Of a stretch of 64,000 nucleotides of DNA, positions 35,308-44,301 are shown piece after piece. Under the pieces are notes generated by a model, which searched no databases, was not told the DNA's origin, and worked only from the letters and a program-made list of their open reading frames with translations. Position numbers and translations under genes: made by a program. The first letter of the stretch is position 1; every line of letters begins with the position of its first letter. This DNA is from Amycolatopsis aidingensis (GTDB taxonomy: Bacteria; Actinomycetota; Actinomycetes; Mycobacteriales; Pseudonocardiaceae): assembly GCF_018885265.1 (NCBI RefSeq), contig NZ_CP076538.1:1896001-1960000 (forward strand), read 5' to 3'.

Positions 35308-36744
35308 TCAGGTACCGTTCCGCTCAGCCGAGGCGAGGCTCACCTGGTCGCGGCCTGCTTCCTTGGCCGCGTACACGGCACGATCGGCGGCGTGCAGCAA
35401 CGAATCCAGTGTGTCGGCGTGCTTCGGATAGACAGCGACGCCGATCGAGGCGGTCCTTCCGGTAATGACGGTCTGACTGCCCCGCTTGTCCGTGGTGTTG
35501 ATCTTCAGTTCGCCGATGGTCTGCCGGACGCGCTCCGCGGCGGCGATAGCCGTGTCGCTGTCGGTGTCCGGTAGTAGCAAGAGAAACTCCTCGCCACCGA
35601 ACCGGCCGATCACGTCGGATGGCCGGGTCACCTCGCTGAGTGCCTGCGCGACCATGATCAGCACGTCGTCGCCCGCGGGGTGACCGAACGTGTCGTTGAT
35701 CCACTTGAAGTGATCGAGGTCCAGCATGAGCAGGGCGACATCGTTGCCAGACCGGCCAGCCCGGGCCAGCGCCCGCTCGGCCCGTTCGGACCAGCCCCGC
35801 ATGTTGTACACACCGGTCTTGGAGTCCGTCCGTACGTCGTTCTGCAGCTGATCGATCTCCGCGAGGCGGTTGAACACGACCGTCACCACGGCCATGATCC
35901 CGACCGCCGGCGGGACCGTGACCAACAGGATCGCCGTGACCGCGCCCAGCCCGATGGTTACGGCTTCGAGCAGGTTGTCCGCCTTGCTGCCGAGCACGTT
36001 GCGCACGGTCGGGGTAGCGGCAGCACCGAGCGCGAGGATCCCGCCGATGTAGGCGACCTGGACCGCCTCGTACACAAGTCCGGCGATGACGAACGCGCCG
36101 AACTCCCACAGCGCCTCGATGCCGATTATCGGGCTCCCCGCCGGAGCTCCGAGTGCGCCGAAGGTGAGGTGCGCCAGGGTTGCTGCCGCGCCGTGAGTGA
36201 TCGAGGAGAACACGAAGTTGTGCGCTGGCCTGCGCGCGATGAACCATCGCTGGACCCTGACCAGGCCGACCACGAGCAGTGCCAGCGGGACCGGCAGGAT
36301 GATCGCGGCCGGGAACACCCAGACCGCGGTGAGGTCGATGAGGACCGTGCGGGTACGATTTCGACGCCGCTCTTCCTGGCGGTGGGTCAGCTGGATATGA
36401 ATTGTCGCTCCGCCGGCGAGTATCGCGCATCGGAGCCAGTCGGTAACGTCCGGGGGCGGAGCGTTCGCGATCGCGGCGGCCAAGCCGACGAGCGTCACGA
36501 GTTCCATGGCGAGCAGAAAGGCGACCGTCCTCTTCGGCCGTTGCCACAGTGCCCAGGCCCGGGGGTGGAAGGAACGACGTATGCGGGCTGGCCGTGATTC
36601 GTCACCCTCGGTGTCAGAATGTTCGTCCTCGGCTCGAGCGGCTGGAGTCACGGTTGACTGGTGATCACCAATCCCGGTCTTCCGGTGCCGTTCTGGGTCA
36701 TGTTCTACTGTCTGCCGTGATTGCCCGTGTGATGACGCTGTCAC
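35308..36744 (-). CDS. membrane-bound GGDEF diguanylate cyclase
   Basis: The product is 478 aa from GTG 36744 with a strong AGGAGG site. A cytoplasmic arginine-rich leader of about 80 residues precedes seven or eight hydrophobic segments, then a GGDEF domain: DSKTGVYNMRGW, LDLDHFKWINDTFGHPAGDD and the active site GGEEF. The inhibitory-site motif R-x-x-D (RPSD) lies five residues before GGEEF, so product inhibition by c-di-GMP is expected. No EAL domain is present. The membrane part may sense a signal but has no family I can name. Confidence 0.9.
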   Translation of the reverse strand: MTASSHGQSRQTVEHDPERHRKTGIGDHQSTVTPAARAEDEHSDTEGDESRPARIRRSFHPRAWALWQRPKRTVAFLLAMELVTLVGLAAAIANAPPPDVTDWLRCAILAGGATIHIQLTHRQEERRRNRTRTVLIDLTAVWVFPAAIILPVPLALLVVGLVRVQRWFIARRPAHNFVFSSITHGAAATLAHLTFGALGAPAGSPIIGIEALWEFGAFVIAGLVYEAVQVAYIGGILALGAAATPTVRNVLGSKADNLLEAVTIGLGAVTAILLVTVPPAVGIMAVVTVVFNRLAEIDQLQNDVRTDSKTGVYNMRGWSERAERALARAGRSGNDVALLMLDLDHFKWINDTFGHPAGDDVLIMVAQALSEVTRPSDVIGRFGGEEFLLLLPDTDSDTAIAAAERVRQTIGELKINTTDKRGSQTVITGRTASIGVAVYPKHADTLDSLLHAADRAVYAAKEAGRDQVSLASAERNGT

Positions 36745-36921
36745 TGGTACACCTCCTCTCGCCTGACGCGACCGACGATCAGGTAACAACACTGAGTTTG
36801 GAGTGAAATGGGCTCCTATCCTCTGGCAGGTATCATCTCACCGCATGAGTACTGCTGACCCCTGGCCGTGACCTTGGGGGTACTACCCAATCAACATGCA
36901 CGTCGATCGGAGGTGTTTCCG

Positions 36922-36942
36922 TTGGCGGACCGTGACTTCTGA
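36922..36942 (+). CDS. possible hexapeptide minigene 1 (M-A-D-R-D-F)
   Basis: A TTG codon at 36922 has GGAGG eight bases upstream and is followed by Ala-Asp-Arg-Asp-Phe and TGA. The last 17 bases are identical to those of minigene 2, 74 bp further on. Translation is possible but not shown; an upstream GTG at 36913 would give a nine-codon peptide. Confidence 0.3.
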   Translation: MADRDF

Positions 36943-36995
36943 TATTTCGAGTGCGTCACATACTTCGTCTTTCTGGTGCCCAGGAGGTGAAAAAC

Positions 36996-37016
36996 ATGTC
37001 GGACCGTGACTTCTGA
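36996..37016 (+). CDS. possible hexapeptide minigene 2 (M-S-D-R-D-F)
   Basis: ATG 36996 stands five bases after AGGAGGTGA, a near-perfect match to the 16S anti-Shine-Dalgarno sequence and among the best ribosome sites in the window. The frame is Met-Ser-Asp-Arg-Asp-Phe-stop. A ribosome site of this quality in front of six codons, repeated in minigene 1, suggests a real ultrashort product or a translational control element. No modifying enzyme is adjacent. Confidence 0.4.
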   Translation: MSDRDF

Positions 37017-37175
37017 GTCCATTCGTGGGACGTGATGGCGGTGCACGGGGTTCCGTGGAGCGTCGTGGATACGTGCCGTACACGCCTGCTCTTGCGCCAA
37101 CCCGAGCCCTGCGTCGGCGGCCCCCGGAACAGGGCCCAGCCGGTCGCCGGAGGCATGCCCTGCGCATGTCAGCCG

Positions 37176-38399
37176 TCACGTTGCGTGAGTCGCTGGGGTG
37201 GGCGAGCCGTTCTTCCGCACCCCGGCCCAAGCCACCGCGACGGGTACCGCCACTACCAGGCCGATGACACCGACGAGTGCGACGGTGTCGACAGTTGACC
37301 CCAGCCATTCCGCGAGTGCCCCGCCGAGCGCCACGCCGAGTCCCTGTGCAACTCGCAGTCCGGTGCGATAGACGCCGCCGGCACTGCCACGTTTGCTGTT
37401 CGGTACCCAGGTACTGAAGGTGGCACTGACCGTGATGATGTATGCACCGGCCGCTCCGGCGATGGCCAGCAGCGCCAACGCGCTGAGTAGACTCGGGTGC
37501 GCGGCGAAGCCGATCAGGACGGCGACCGAGGAGGCCGCGAGTGCACCGACCAGTTTGCGCCGGGTTTCGGCCGAGACGAACCTGGACAGCAGGTAGGCCC
37601 CGATGACGAAGCCGAGCGGATCGGCCGCGAGCAGCCACCCGACCGCGTGGTCGGGTGCGCCGAGCTGGTCGGCGAGTGGCGCCGCCAGCCCCTCGGGTAC
37701 GACGGCCAGTCCGACCAGCCAGGACAAGCCGAGCAGCACCCGGAGCCCGCGCTGGGCGAACACCCAGCGGATCGTGCCGAACCAGGGCTCGTGCGGACTG
37801 CCGGCGGCCGGTCGGTGCCGGACCCACCGCCGTACCACGAATGCGCTGATCAGGAAGGTCAGTGCGTTCAACAGTAGCGCCCAGGACGTGCCGATGAGGG
37901 AGACCAGCAAACCACCGGTGGCCAGCCCCACCAGCATCATGACGTTGGTCGTAATGCCGCGGAGATCCTGGCTGCGCAGGAAGAGATCGTCATCCGCGAA
38001 CACCTCCCTGGTCAGCGCGTTCTGCGCGGCGTTGGCCGGCGCGAGTACCAGTTGTACCGCGACCACCAGCGCGCACAGCAGCCCAAGCGGGACGCCGGGG
38101 ATGGCCATCAGGCCTACCAGGCCTGCCGAGGTGAACGTGCAGGCGGACAGGAGGGACCGGCGCGGGTAGCGGTCGGCGAGCTGCGCAAGACCGAGTCCTC
38201 CGGCGAGTGCGGGCAGGAAGGTCAGCGCGTACACCCCAGCCGCCCATAGCGCCGAGCCGGTGCGCCCGTACACCAGGAGCGCGAGTGCCACCTTCGCCAG
38301 CTGGTCCCCCATCACCGACTGTGCCTCGGCAGCCCACAACGCCCTGAACTCGACGTCGCCAAGCGGCGCTGTCACGCGCGACGTCACGTTGGCACTCAC
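37176..38399 (-). CDS. MFS transporter (enterobactin-exporter-like type)
   Basis: The product is 407 aa from GTG 38399, with GGGTGAT upstream. It has about twelve hydrophobic segments with MFS motifs (FRALWAAEAQSVMGDQLAKVALALLVY, QLADRYPRRSLL). The pattern of F-R-x-L-W at the start and D-x-L-x-x-V is common in the group that includes EntS and macrolide exporters. No linked biosynthetic gene points to a substrate. Confidence 0.85.
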   Translation of the reverse strand: MSANVTSRVTAPLGDVEFRALWAAEAQSVMGDQLAKVALALLVYGRTGSALWAAGVYALTFLPALAGGLGLAQLADRYPRRSLLSACTFTSAGLVGLMAIPGVPLGLLCALVVAVQLVLAPANAAQNALTREVFADDDLFLRSQDLRGITTNVMMLVGLATGGLLVSLIGTSWALLLNALTFLISAFVVRRWVRHRPAAGSPHEPWFGTIRWVFAQRGLRVLLGLSWLVGLAVVPEGLAAPLADQLGAPDHAVGWLLAADPLGFVIGAYLLSRFVSAETRRKLVGALAASSVAVLIGFAAHPSLLSALALLAIAGAAGAYIITVSATFSTWVPNSKRGSAGGVYRTGLRVAQGLGVALGGALAEWLGSTVDTVALVGVIGLVVAVPVAVAWAGVRKNGSPTPATHAT

Positions 38400-38825
38400 C
38401 GTCCGATCACCCGTCCCCCTCGACAGCAGGCAAGCCGTTCCCGCAGGGCGGTCCTCCTTCAACGAAGTGTGGTCCCGCTCTCACGGGTGCGACCTCCATG
38501 ACAACTTTAAGTATGCCGTTGGCTACGCGGAGACGAACAGGAAACCACGACCGAATCGGACTAAAGGAGGGACCAACTCGACCACCTAGGCACATCCGAA
38601 AGTCTGAATGAACACTCCCCGTGTCGGCCCTCGGGTTTGCGGCCGCTCGGCTGAGCGACCTGCCGGGCACTATCACGGAACCGATCAACAGTCACTCGTT
38701 CGGCGCTTTGCGGGTGCCGTTCGTCGCTGCCCCACGCATGGAACGGCGGCGTTGGTCAACACTATGCGGAGAGCCAGTTACAGCATCAAAGGGCTGTGTC
38801 GGGGCTGGCCAGTGGGGAGAGAGCA
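38400..38825. other. 426-bp divergent intergenic region
   Basis: The region lies between the leftward MFS gene and the rightward SDR gene. It holds no coding frame with good codon bias. An AAGGAGGG at about 38564-38571 is not followed by a usable start. The promoters of both flanking genes are expected here. I see nothing else. Confidence 0.5.
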
Positions 38826-39710
38826 ATGGACATGCTGGAAGGCAAGGCGGTGGTGGTGACCGGTGCCGGGCGTGGGCTCGGCGAGGCGTTCGCTATACAT
38901 CTGGCCCAGGCCGGTGCGGCGGTCGTGGTCAACGATATCGACGCCGACCTGGCCGAACGTACGGCGGAGAACATCCGCGCGCATGGCGGACGCGCCGTGG
39001 CGAGCGCGGACACCGTGACCGATCCCACGCGGGCGCAAGCCATCGTCGACCTGTGTGTACGCGAATACGGCACGATCAGTGGACTGGTCAACAACGCAGG
39101 AGTGAACTACGAAGCGTCACCGTGGCAGGAGGATCCGGAGCAGGTACGGGAGCTGATCGAGGTGAACGTGCTCGGGGTGATCTACACCGGCACGGCGGCG
39201 GCCAGGGCCATGGTCGAGCACGGTGGGGGCGGCTCGATCGTGAACGTGTCCTCCGGGGCCTCGCTCGGTCAGCGCAAGCTCGGCACCTATGCGGCGAGTA
39301 AGGGCGCCGTGGCTTCGCTGACCTACTCCTGGGCGCTGGATCTCGAGGAGGCCGGGATCCGAGTCAACGCGGTGTGCCCGCTCGCGCACACCAGGATGGT
39401 CTGGAAGTCGGAGCGGTCGCTGCGCAACTGCCCGCCGGAGCGCACGCCCTCCCGGATCGCGCCGCTGGTGCTCTACCTGCTCGGGGACAGCTCGGACGGC
39501 ATCACCGGCCAGCTGATCCGGTGCAACGGACCCCAGCTGCATCTGGTCGGCCAGCCCTTCCTCAAGGCGCCGATCCTGGAGCGGGCGGTGTGGGACACCG
39601 ACAGCATCCGGCAGGCCTTCGACGAGGTGTTCAGCGCGCACCTCGAGCCCTACGGGCTGGAGAAGCGGGTGCCGCCCCGGCTGCGGAAGTGGACCGAGGG
39701 CGCGGCCTGA
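38826..39710 (+). CDS. short-chain dehydrogenase/reductase (SDR)
   Basis: The product is 294 aa from ATG 38826 with GGGGAGAGA upstream. The cofactor motif TGAGRGLGE, the NNAG block (LVNNAGVNYE) and the catalytic Y-A-A-S-K (GTYAASKGAV) are present. The acidic residue in VVNDIDAD favours NAD(H). An extended C-terminus of about 60 residues after the usual SDR fold (HLVGQPFLKAPILERAVW) is seen in actinobacterial SDRs linked to lipid or steroid metabolism. It converges on the acyl-CoA ligase gene. Confidence 0.88.
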   Translation: MDMLEGKAVVVTGAGRGLGEAFAIHLAQAGAAVVVNDIDADLAERTAENIRAHGGRAVASADTVTDPTRAQAIVDLCVREYGTISGLVNNAGVNYEASPWQEDPEQVRELIEVNVLGVIYTGTAAARAMVEHGGGGSIVNVSSGASLGQRKLGTYAASKGAVASLTYSWALDLEEAGIRVNAVCPLAHTRMVWKSERSLRNCPPERTPSRIAPLVLYLLGDSSDGITGQLIRCNGPQLHLVGQPFLKAPILERAVWDTDSIRQAFDEVFSAHLEPYGLEKRVPPRLRKWTEGAA

Positions 39711-39715
39711 ACAAC

Positions 39716-41557
39716 CTAGGTCCGTGCGGCTTCGTACAGCGACTCGATATCCGGCCGGTAGCGCTCGGCGATGACCCGGCGCTTGAGTTTGAGCGTCGGG
39801 GTGACCTCCCCGGTCTCCGGGGTCCAGGTTTTCGGCAGCAGGTGGTACCGCTTGACCTGCTCCACCCTGGCCAGGCGGTCGTTGGCCGCCTGCACCGCGC
39901 GGTCGATCTCGGCCCGGATCGCGGGGTGCTCGGCGAGCGCGGTCACGTCCGCGCCCTCGATGTCCCGTGCGGCCGCCCAGGCAGGGGCGATCTCGTCGTC
40001 CAGCACGAGCAGCGCCGTCACGTACGGCCGGTCGTCCCCGATGGCGACCGCCTGCCCGATCAGCGGGTGCTCCTTCAGCAGCCCCTCGATCCGGGTCGGG
40101 GCGATGTTCTTCCCGCCGGAGGTGATGATCAGTTCCTTCTTCCGGTCGGTGATCGTGACGTAGCCCTCGTCGTCGATCGCGCCGATATCGCCGGTGGCCA
40201 GCCAGCCATCGGCATCGGTGGCCGGCTCGATCGTGCCGTCCGCGCCGAGATAGCCCGCGAACACGATCGGGCCGCGTACCAGCAGCTCCCCGTCCTCGGC
40301 GGTGCGCACCTCGAGATCGGCGAGCGGCCTGCCCACCGTGCCGGCCTTGAACGCGGCGGCGGTGTTGGCCGTGACCGCGCCGGTGGTCTCCGACAGCCCC
40401 CAGACCTCCTGGATCTCGACCCCGAGGCCGGCGAGGAAGTACAGCACCTCCAGCGGCAGGGCGGCGGCGCCGCTGGAGGCGATCAGCAACTCGTCCAGCC
40501 CGAGCAGCTGCCGCACCGGCGCCAGCACCGTGCGGTCGGCCTCGGCGATCCGTTCGGCAAGGTCGGCCGGTACCTCCTTGCGCTCGTTCCGTAGCCGGTA
40601 GCCCTGTTGCAGCAGCTCGTTGGCCGCCTCCAGCGCGGCGCGCCGGTCTTCCGGGGCCTGCGCGAGCATGTTCTTCATCCCCGCGACCATCTTCTCCCAG
40701 ACCCTGGGCACGCCGAAGAAGCTCTGCGGCCGCACCCTGGTGAGCGCGCCGACCACCGCAGTCGGGTCGGCAAGGGTGTGCACGTGCCCGCAGGTGACGA
40801 TCGGCAGGTAAACCGACAGCTCCCGCTCGGCGATATGGGCCAGCGGCAGGTAGGCGATGTTGCGCAGGTGTGAGGGCAGCTGGTGCACCTGCTGGATGGC
40901 GAGCGCCTCATGGATCGCGTTGCGGTGGGTGAGCACGACCCCCTTGGGATCCCCGGTGGTGCCGGAGGTGTAGATCATCGAGAGCGGGTCGTCCGGCGCG
41001 ATGCCCCCGGCCGTCCGCTCGAACACCTCGGGATCGGCCGCGTGCAGCTCACGGCCCTGTTCACGCACGGCGGCGAGGCTGACGAACCGGTCGTCCCCCG
41101 CGGGCAGCGCGGCCTCATCCAGCACCACGACCCGGGTCAGTGCGGGCAGCTCGTCCAGCACCGGTAGCCAACGGTCCAGCTCCCCCTGGCCTTCCAGCAC
41201 CGCGATCGGGGCCGCGCTGTGCCGCGCCACGAAGGCGATCTGCTCGCTGCTGAGCGTGGAGTAGGCCGTGCACGGGATGGCAGCCAGGTGGACGGCCGCG
41301 AGGTCGGCGACGAAATGCTCGGGGCGGCTGCTCGCCATGATCAGCATCCGCTGGCCCGCGCGGAGCCCGAGGTCGGCGAGGCCGCGCGCCACGGCGGCGA
41401 TCTCCTCCCGTAGCCGGGCCCAGCTCAGCGTGGGAAGGTCCGCCGCATCCAGCGAGGTGAGCGCGGGCAGGTCCCCGTGCTCCGCGGCGTTGCGGCGCAG
41501 CAGGCTGGGGATGGTCTTGCCCTCGGTACGGTCGGCGACGGAAAGCTGGCTGGTCAC
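39716..41557 (-). CDS. long-chain fatty acid-CoA ligase (FadD15-like)
   Basis: The product is 613 aa from GTG 41557 with TAGGAGG upstream. The AMP-binding signature SMIYTSGTTGDPKGVVLTH, WGLSETTGAVTAN and the C-terminal TGDIGAIDDEGYVTITDRKKELI (A8 hinge region) are intact, and a catalytic lysine lies in the final LKLKRR. It activates long-chain fatty acids as acyl-adenylates and then CoA esters. A motif shared with the TetR/monooxygenase gap lies about 30 bp before the start. Confidence 0.9.
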   Translation of the reverse strand: MTSQLSVADRTEGKTIPSLLRRNAAEHGDLPALTSLDAADLPTLSWARLREEIAAVARGLADLGLRAGQRMLIMASSRPEHFVADLAAVHLAAIPCTAYSTLSSEQIAFVARHSAAPIAVLEGQGELDRWLPVLDELPALTRVVVLDEAALPAGDDRFVSLAAVREQGRELHAADPEVFERTAGGIAPDDPLSMIYTSGTTGDPKGVVLTHRNAIHEALAIQQVHQLPSHLRNIAYLPLAHIAERELSVYLPIVTCGHVHTLADPTAVVGALTRVRPQSFFGVPRVWEKMVAGMKNMLAQAPEDRRAALEAANELLQQGYRLRNERKEVPADLAERIAEADRTVLAPVRQLLGLDELLIASSGAAALPLEVLYFLAGLGVEIQEVWGLSETTGAVTANTAAAFKAGTVGRPLADLEVRTAEDGELLVRGPIVFAGYLGADGTIEPATDADGWLATGDIGAIDDEGYVTITDRKKELIITSGGKNIAPTRIEGLLKEHPLIGQAVAIGDDRPYVTALLVLDDEIAPAWAAARDIEGADVTALAEHPAIRAEIDRAVQAANDRLARVEQVKRYHLLPKTWTPETGEVTPTLKLKRRVIAERYRPDIESLYEAART

Positions 41558-41630
41558 GCGGGCCTCCTAGCGTCAGGTTCTGGGTAACCTACGTCACACC
41601 TGGCCAACGAGACAGCGTTTCGCCCGTTAT

Positions 41631-42458
41631 TCAGCCTGCGCTGATCCGGTAGATCACGGTGCCAAGGGCGCTGATCCGCTCCGCGTGGTCCAGCACGGCG
41701 ACCTCGCACCAGGTCATTCCTTCGCCCTCGGCGAGGATCCTGGCCCTGGCGCGTAGTTCCGCACCCGGCAGCGGTCCGAGGATCTGCGCGTGCAGCGCCA
41801 CGGTGGCCCCGCGCAGTCCGGCACGCGGGGTGTGCACCGTCCACGGGCAGGTCGCCCCGGCCACATCGATCAGGGTGAGCGCGGCACCCTCGTGCATCCG
41901 CCCCTCGGCGTCCAGGTTCCGCTCGATTGCCGGCATCCCGAACTCCACCCGGCCTTCGTCCGCCCCGGTGACCTCGACCGCTCGCCGCCGCAGGTAGGGC
42001 AGTTCGGCGACCGCGGCGTTCAGCCCGGACGGATCGCCGCTGGGTGCCTGTGGGGCGGGGCCCACGATCGCGGGGCTCGCCTGCCGCTCGGCCACCGTGG
42101 CCGAGGCGTGCGCGATGTCCCTGCCGCGTCCGTCGGCGATCCGGGTCTCGAAGAAGCCGAGTTCCCGCGCCGCGCGCATCCGGTGAGTCCGCACCGGGAA
42201 CGGGCCCTCCCTGCCTGCCCGGGTGTAGGCGACATGCAGGGAGACCGTGCTCGTCCGGTTCCCTGCGGTGAGGGTCCGTGCGGACAGGGCCGCCAGCGCG
42301 GCGATCGCGCCGCCGTGCAGCACGCCCCAGCCGGTCAACCGTTCGTGCTGGGGAAGCGTGAGGCGGCACTCGTCCGCGCCGAGGTGCTCGGCGCGCACGC
42401 CGAGGTCGGTGGCGAAGGGATCCCCGCCGAGCCGGTCCCGAAGCTCGTCCGTGCACAT
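41631..42458 (-). CDS. double-hotdog acyl-CoA thioesterase-like protein
   Basis: The product is 275 aa. It contains two hotdog halves. The first has LTGWGVLHGGAIAALAALSA, the second GRMHEGAALTLIDVAGATCPW, each with the H-x-G-x/E-G helix-start pattern of PaaI-type thioesterases, and each ends in a long strand pair. Such proteins hydrolyse acyl-CoA or aryl-CoA. It lies just upstream of the acyl-CoA ligase in the same direction (73 bp), so a joint role in acyl-CoA balance is plausible. Confidence 0.75.
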   Translation of the reverse strand: MCTDELRDRLGGDPFATDLGVRAEHLGADECRLTLPQHERLTGWGVLHGGAIAALAALSARTLTAGNRTSTVSLHVAYTRAGREGPFPVRTHRMRAARELGFFETRIADGRGRDIAHASATVAERQASPAIVGPAPQAPSGDPSGLNAAVAELPYLRRRAVEVTGADEGRVEFGMPAIERNLDAEGRMHEGAALTLIDVAGATCPWTVHTPRAGLRGATVALHAQILGPLPGAELRARARILAEGEGMTWCEVAVLDHAERISALGTVIYRISAG

Positions 42459-42507
42459 TCCCCGTCCCCCTGGTTCGCGCCGCCCCGTTTCGGGTAATCA
42501 GACGGTG

Positions 42508-43164
42508 ATGACAACGGACACCAAGCACGACACCAAGCGCACTGTCAAGCGCCTGCTGGAGGTGGCAGGCAGGACGTATGCGGACGAGGCCGGGATCAGG
42601 CTGGCGGACAAGCCCGCGCCGCTGTACCAGCTGCTCGTGCTGTCGGTACTGCTGTCCACCCGGATCAAGGCGCAGATCGCGGTGGCGGCGGCCAGGGAGT
42701 TGCAGGCCGCCGGGTTCGGCACGCCGCAACGAATGCTGGCGGCGACCTGGCAGCAACGGGTGGACGCGCTCGGCAGGGGCCACTACGTGCGCTACGACGA
42801 GAGCACGGCCACCGCGCTGGGCGAGGGTGCCCAGCTGCTGCGCGAGGAGTACCGCGGTGACCTGCGGCGGATGCGGGAGCGCGCGGACGGTGATCCGGCG
42901 ACTCTGCGCAGGCTGCTGAAGCAGGTGCCGAAGCTGGGTCCGGTCGGCGCCGAGATCTTCTGCCGGGAGGCCCAGCTGGTGTGGCCGGAACTGCGCCCGT
43001 ACCTGGACCGCAAGGCCGCCAAGGGCGCCGAGCGTCTCGGCCTGCCCACCGAGGCCGAGAAGCTGGCCACGCTGGTGGAAGGGGAGGACCTCGCCCGGCT
43101 GACTGCCGCACTCATCCGGGTCACCCTGGACAAGGGCCTGCCCGGCAGGATTCTCGACCAGTGA
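42508..43164 (+). CDS. HhH-GPD-like (endonuclease III-related) protein without Fe-S cluster
   Basis: The product is 218 aa. It has the helical fold of endonuclease III relatives: LLVLSVLLSTRIKAQIAVAAA, the hairpin LLKQVPKLGPVGAEIF, and ELRPYLDRKAAK around the expected catalytic aspartate. The C-terminal four-cysteine iron-sulfur motif is absent, and the lysine normally found in the hairpin (GVGRKT) is replaced by GPVGAE. Glycosylase activity is therefore uncertain. The start is ATG 42508, with GTG immediately before it. Confidence 0.7.
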   Translation: MTTDTKHDTKRTVKRLLEVAGRTYADEAGIRLADKPAPLYQLLVLSVLLSTRIKAQIAVAAARELQAAGFGTPQRMLAATWQQRVDALGRGHYVRYDESTATALGEGAQLLREEYRGDLRRMRERADGDPATLRRLLKQVPKLGPVGAEIFCREAQLVWPELRPYLDRKAAKGAERLGLPTEAEKLATLVEGEDLARLTAALIRVTLDKGLPGRILDQ

Positions 43165-43269
43165 AGCTAAGCTAACAACGCAGTGCAGAAACTCCAGATG
43201 GACTGCACAGCGACGACGGACCAGACTTGGCGTTCCGGACAGCTGTGACCCCCGCGACATCGGAGGAAC

Positions 43270-44301
43270 GTGAAGGCTCTGGTCAAGGCCGCGCCCGGAC
43301 CCGGCCTGGAACTCACCGAGGTACCGGACCCGCGACCCGGGCCCGGGGACGTCCTCGTCCGGGTGCTGCGCACCGGGATCTGCGGCACCGACCTGCACAT
43401 CGACGCCTGGGACGACTGGGCGGCCCGGACCATCCAGGCGCCGCTGACGCTGGGCCATGAGTTCGTCGGCGAGGTCGTGCAGGTGGGCTCCGCGGTCACC
43501 AAGGTCAAGGCCGGTGACCTGGTCAGCGGGGAGGGCCACCTGGTGTGCGGCACCTGCCGCAACTGCATGGCGGGCCGGTGCCACCTGTGCGCGAACACCA
43601 TCGGGCTGGGGGTGCACACCAACGGCGCCTTCGCCGAGTACGCCGTGCTGCCGGAGCGGAACACCTGGGTGCACGAGCACGAGGTGGACCTGGACGTGGC
43701 CGCCATCTTCGACCCCTTCGGCAACGCGGTGCACACCGCGTTGTCCTTCCCGGTGGTGGGGGAGGACGTGCTGATCACCGGCGCGGGCCCGATCGGCCTG
43801 ATGGCGGCCGCGGTCGCCCGGCACGCGGGAGCCCGGCATGTGGTGGTCACCGATGTCAGCGAGCACCGGCTCGACCTCGCCCGCAAGATCGGCGTGGATC
43901 TCGCGCTGGACGTGCGCGGGGCGCGGATCGGCGAGGTGTACGAGGAGCTGCGCATGTCCGAGGGCTTCGACGTGGGGATGGAGATGTCCGGCCAGCCCTC
44001 CGCGCTGCGCGAGATGATCTCCTGTATGACGCACGGCGGCCGGATCGCCATGCTCGGCCTTCCCGCCGAGGAGATCGCCGTCGACTGGAGCGCGGTGGTG
44101 CTCAAGATGCTCACCATCAAGGGCATCTACGGCAGGGAGATGTTCGAGACCTGGTACTCGATGTCGGTGCTGCTGCAGGGCGGGCTGGACCTCTCCCCGG
44201 TGATCACCCACAAGTTCCCCTACACCGAGCACGAGACCGCGTTCGACACGGCGCGGGGCAGCAACTGCGGCAAGGTCATCCTGGACTGGACGGAGAACTG
44301 A
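43270..44301 (+). CDS. tdh: L-threonine 3-dehydrogenase
   Basis: The product is 343 aa from GTG 43270 with GGAGGA upstream. This is a zinc-dependent medium-chain dehydrogenase: catalytic zinc ligands in [10 protein letters not shown] and LGHEFVG, the structural zinc four-cysteine lobe [16 protein letters not shown], and the NAD motif [13 protein letters not shown]. The sequence through [12 protein letters not shown] is characteristic of Tdh. It oxidises L-threonine to 2-amino-3-ketobutyrate, which the next gene product cleaves. The stop overlaps the start of kbl by one base. Confidence 0.95.
   Translation: MKALVKAAPGPGLELTEVPDPRPGPGDVLVRVLRTGICGTDLHIDAWDDWAARTIQAPLTLGHEFVGEVVQVGSAVTKVKAGDLVSGEGHLVCGTCRNCMAGRCHLCANTIGLGVHTNGAFAEYAVLPERNTWVHEHEVDLDVAAIFDPFGNAVHTALSFPVVGEDVLITGAGPIGLMAAAVARHAGARHVVVTDVSEHRLDLARKIGVDLALDVRGARIGEVYEELRMSEGFDVGMEMSGQPSALREMISCMTHGGRIAMLGLPAEEIAVDWSAVVLKMLTIKGIYGREMFETWYSMSVLLQGGLDLSPVITHKFPYTEHETAFDTARGSNCGKVILDWTEN

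Larger units (their letters stand above)
36745..37175. other. 431-bp intergenic region with tandem minigene-like repeats
   Basis: Apart from the two hexapeptide frames listed separately there is no convincing gene. A 37-codon frame (ATG 36896 to TGA 37009) overlaps both in another frame and lacks a good ribosome site. The promoter of the leftward cyclase gene must lie at its left end. Confidence 0.5.

Noticed and set aside
36896..37009. 37-codon frame over the two hexapeptide minigenes
   Set aside because: There is no good ribosome site before ATG 36896, and it overlaps two frames with much better initiation signals.
41554..44232. Long minus-strand frame opposite the HhH protein and tdh
   Set aside because: It is antisense to tdh, whose zinc and NAD motifs are unambiguous. 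The translation has no domain and is His/Pro/Arg-rich.
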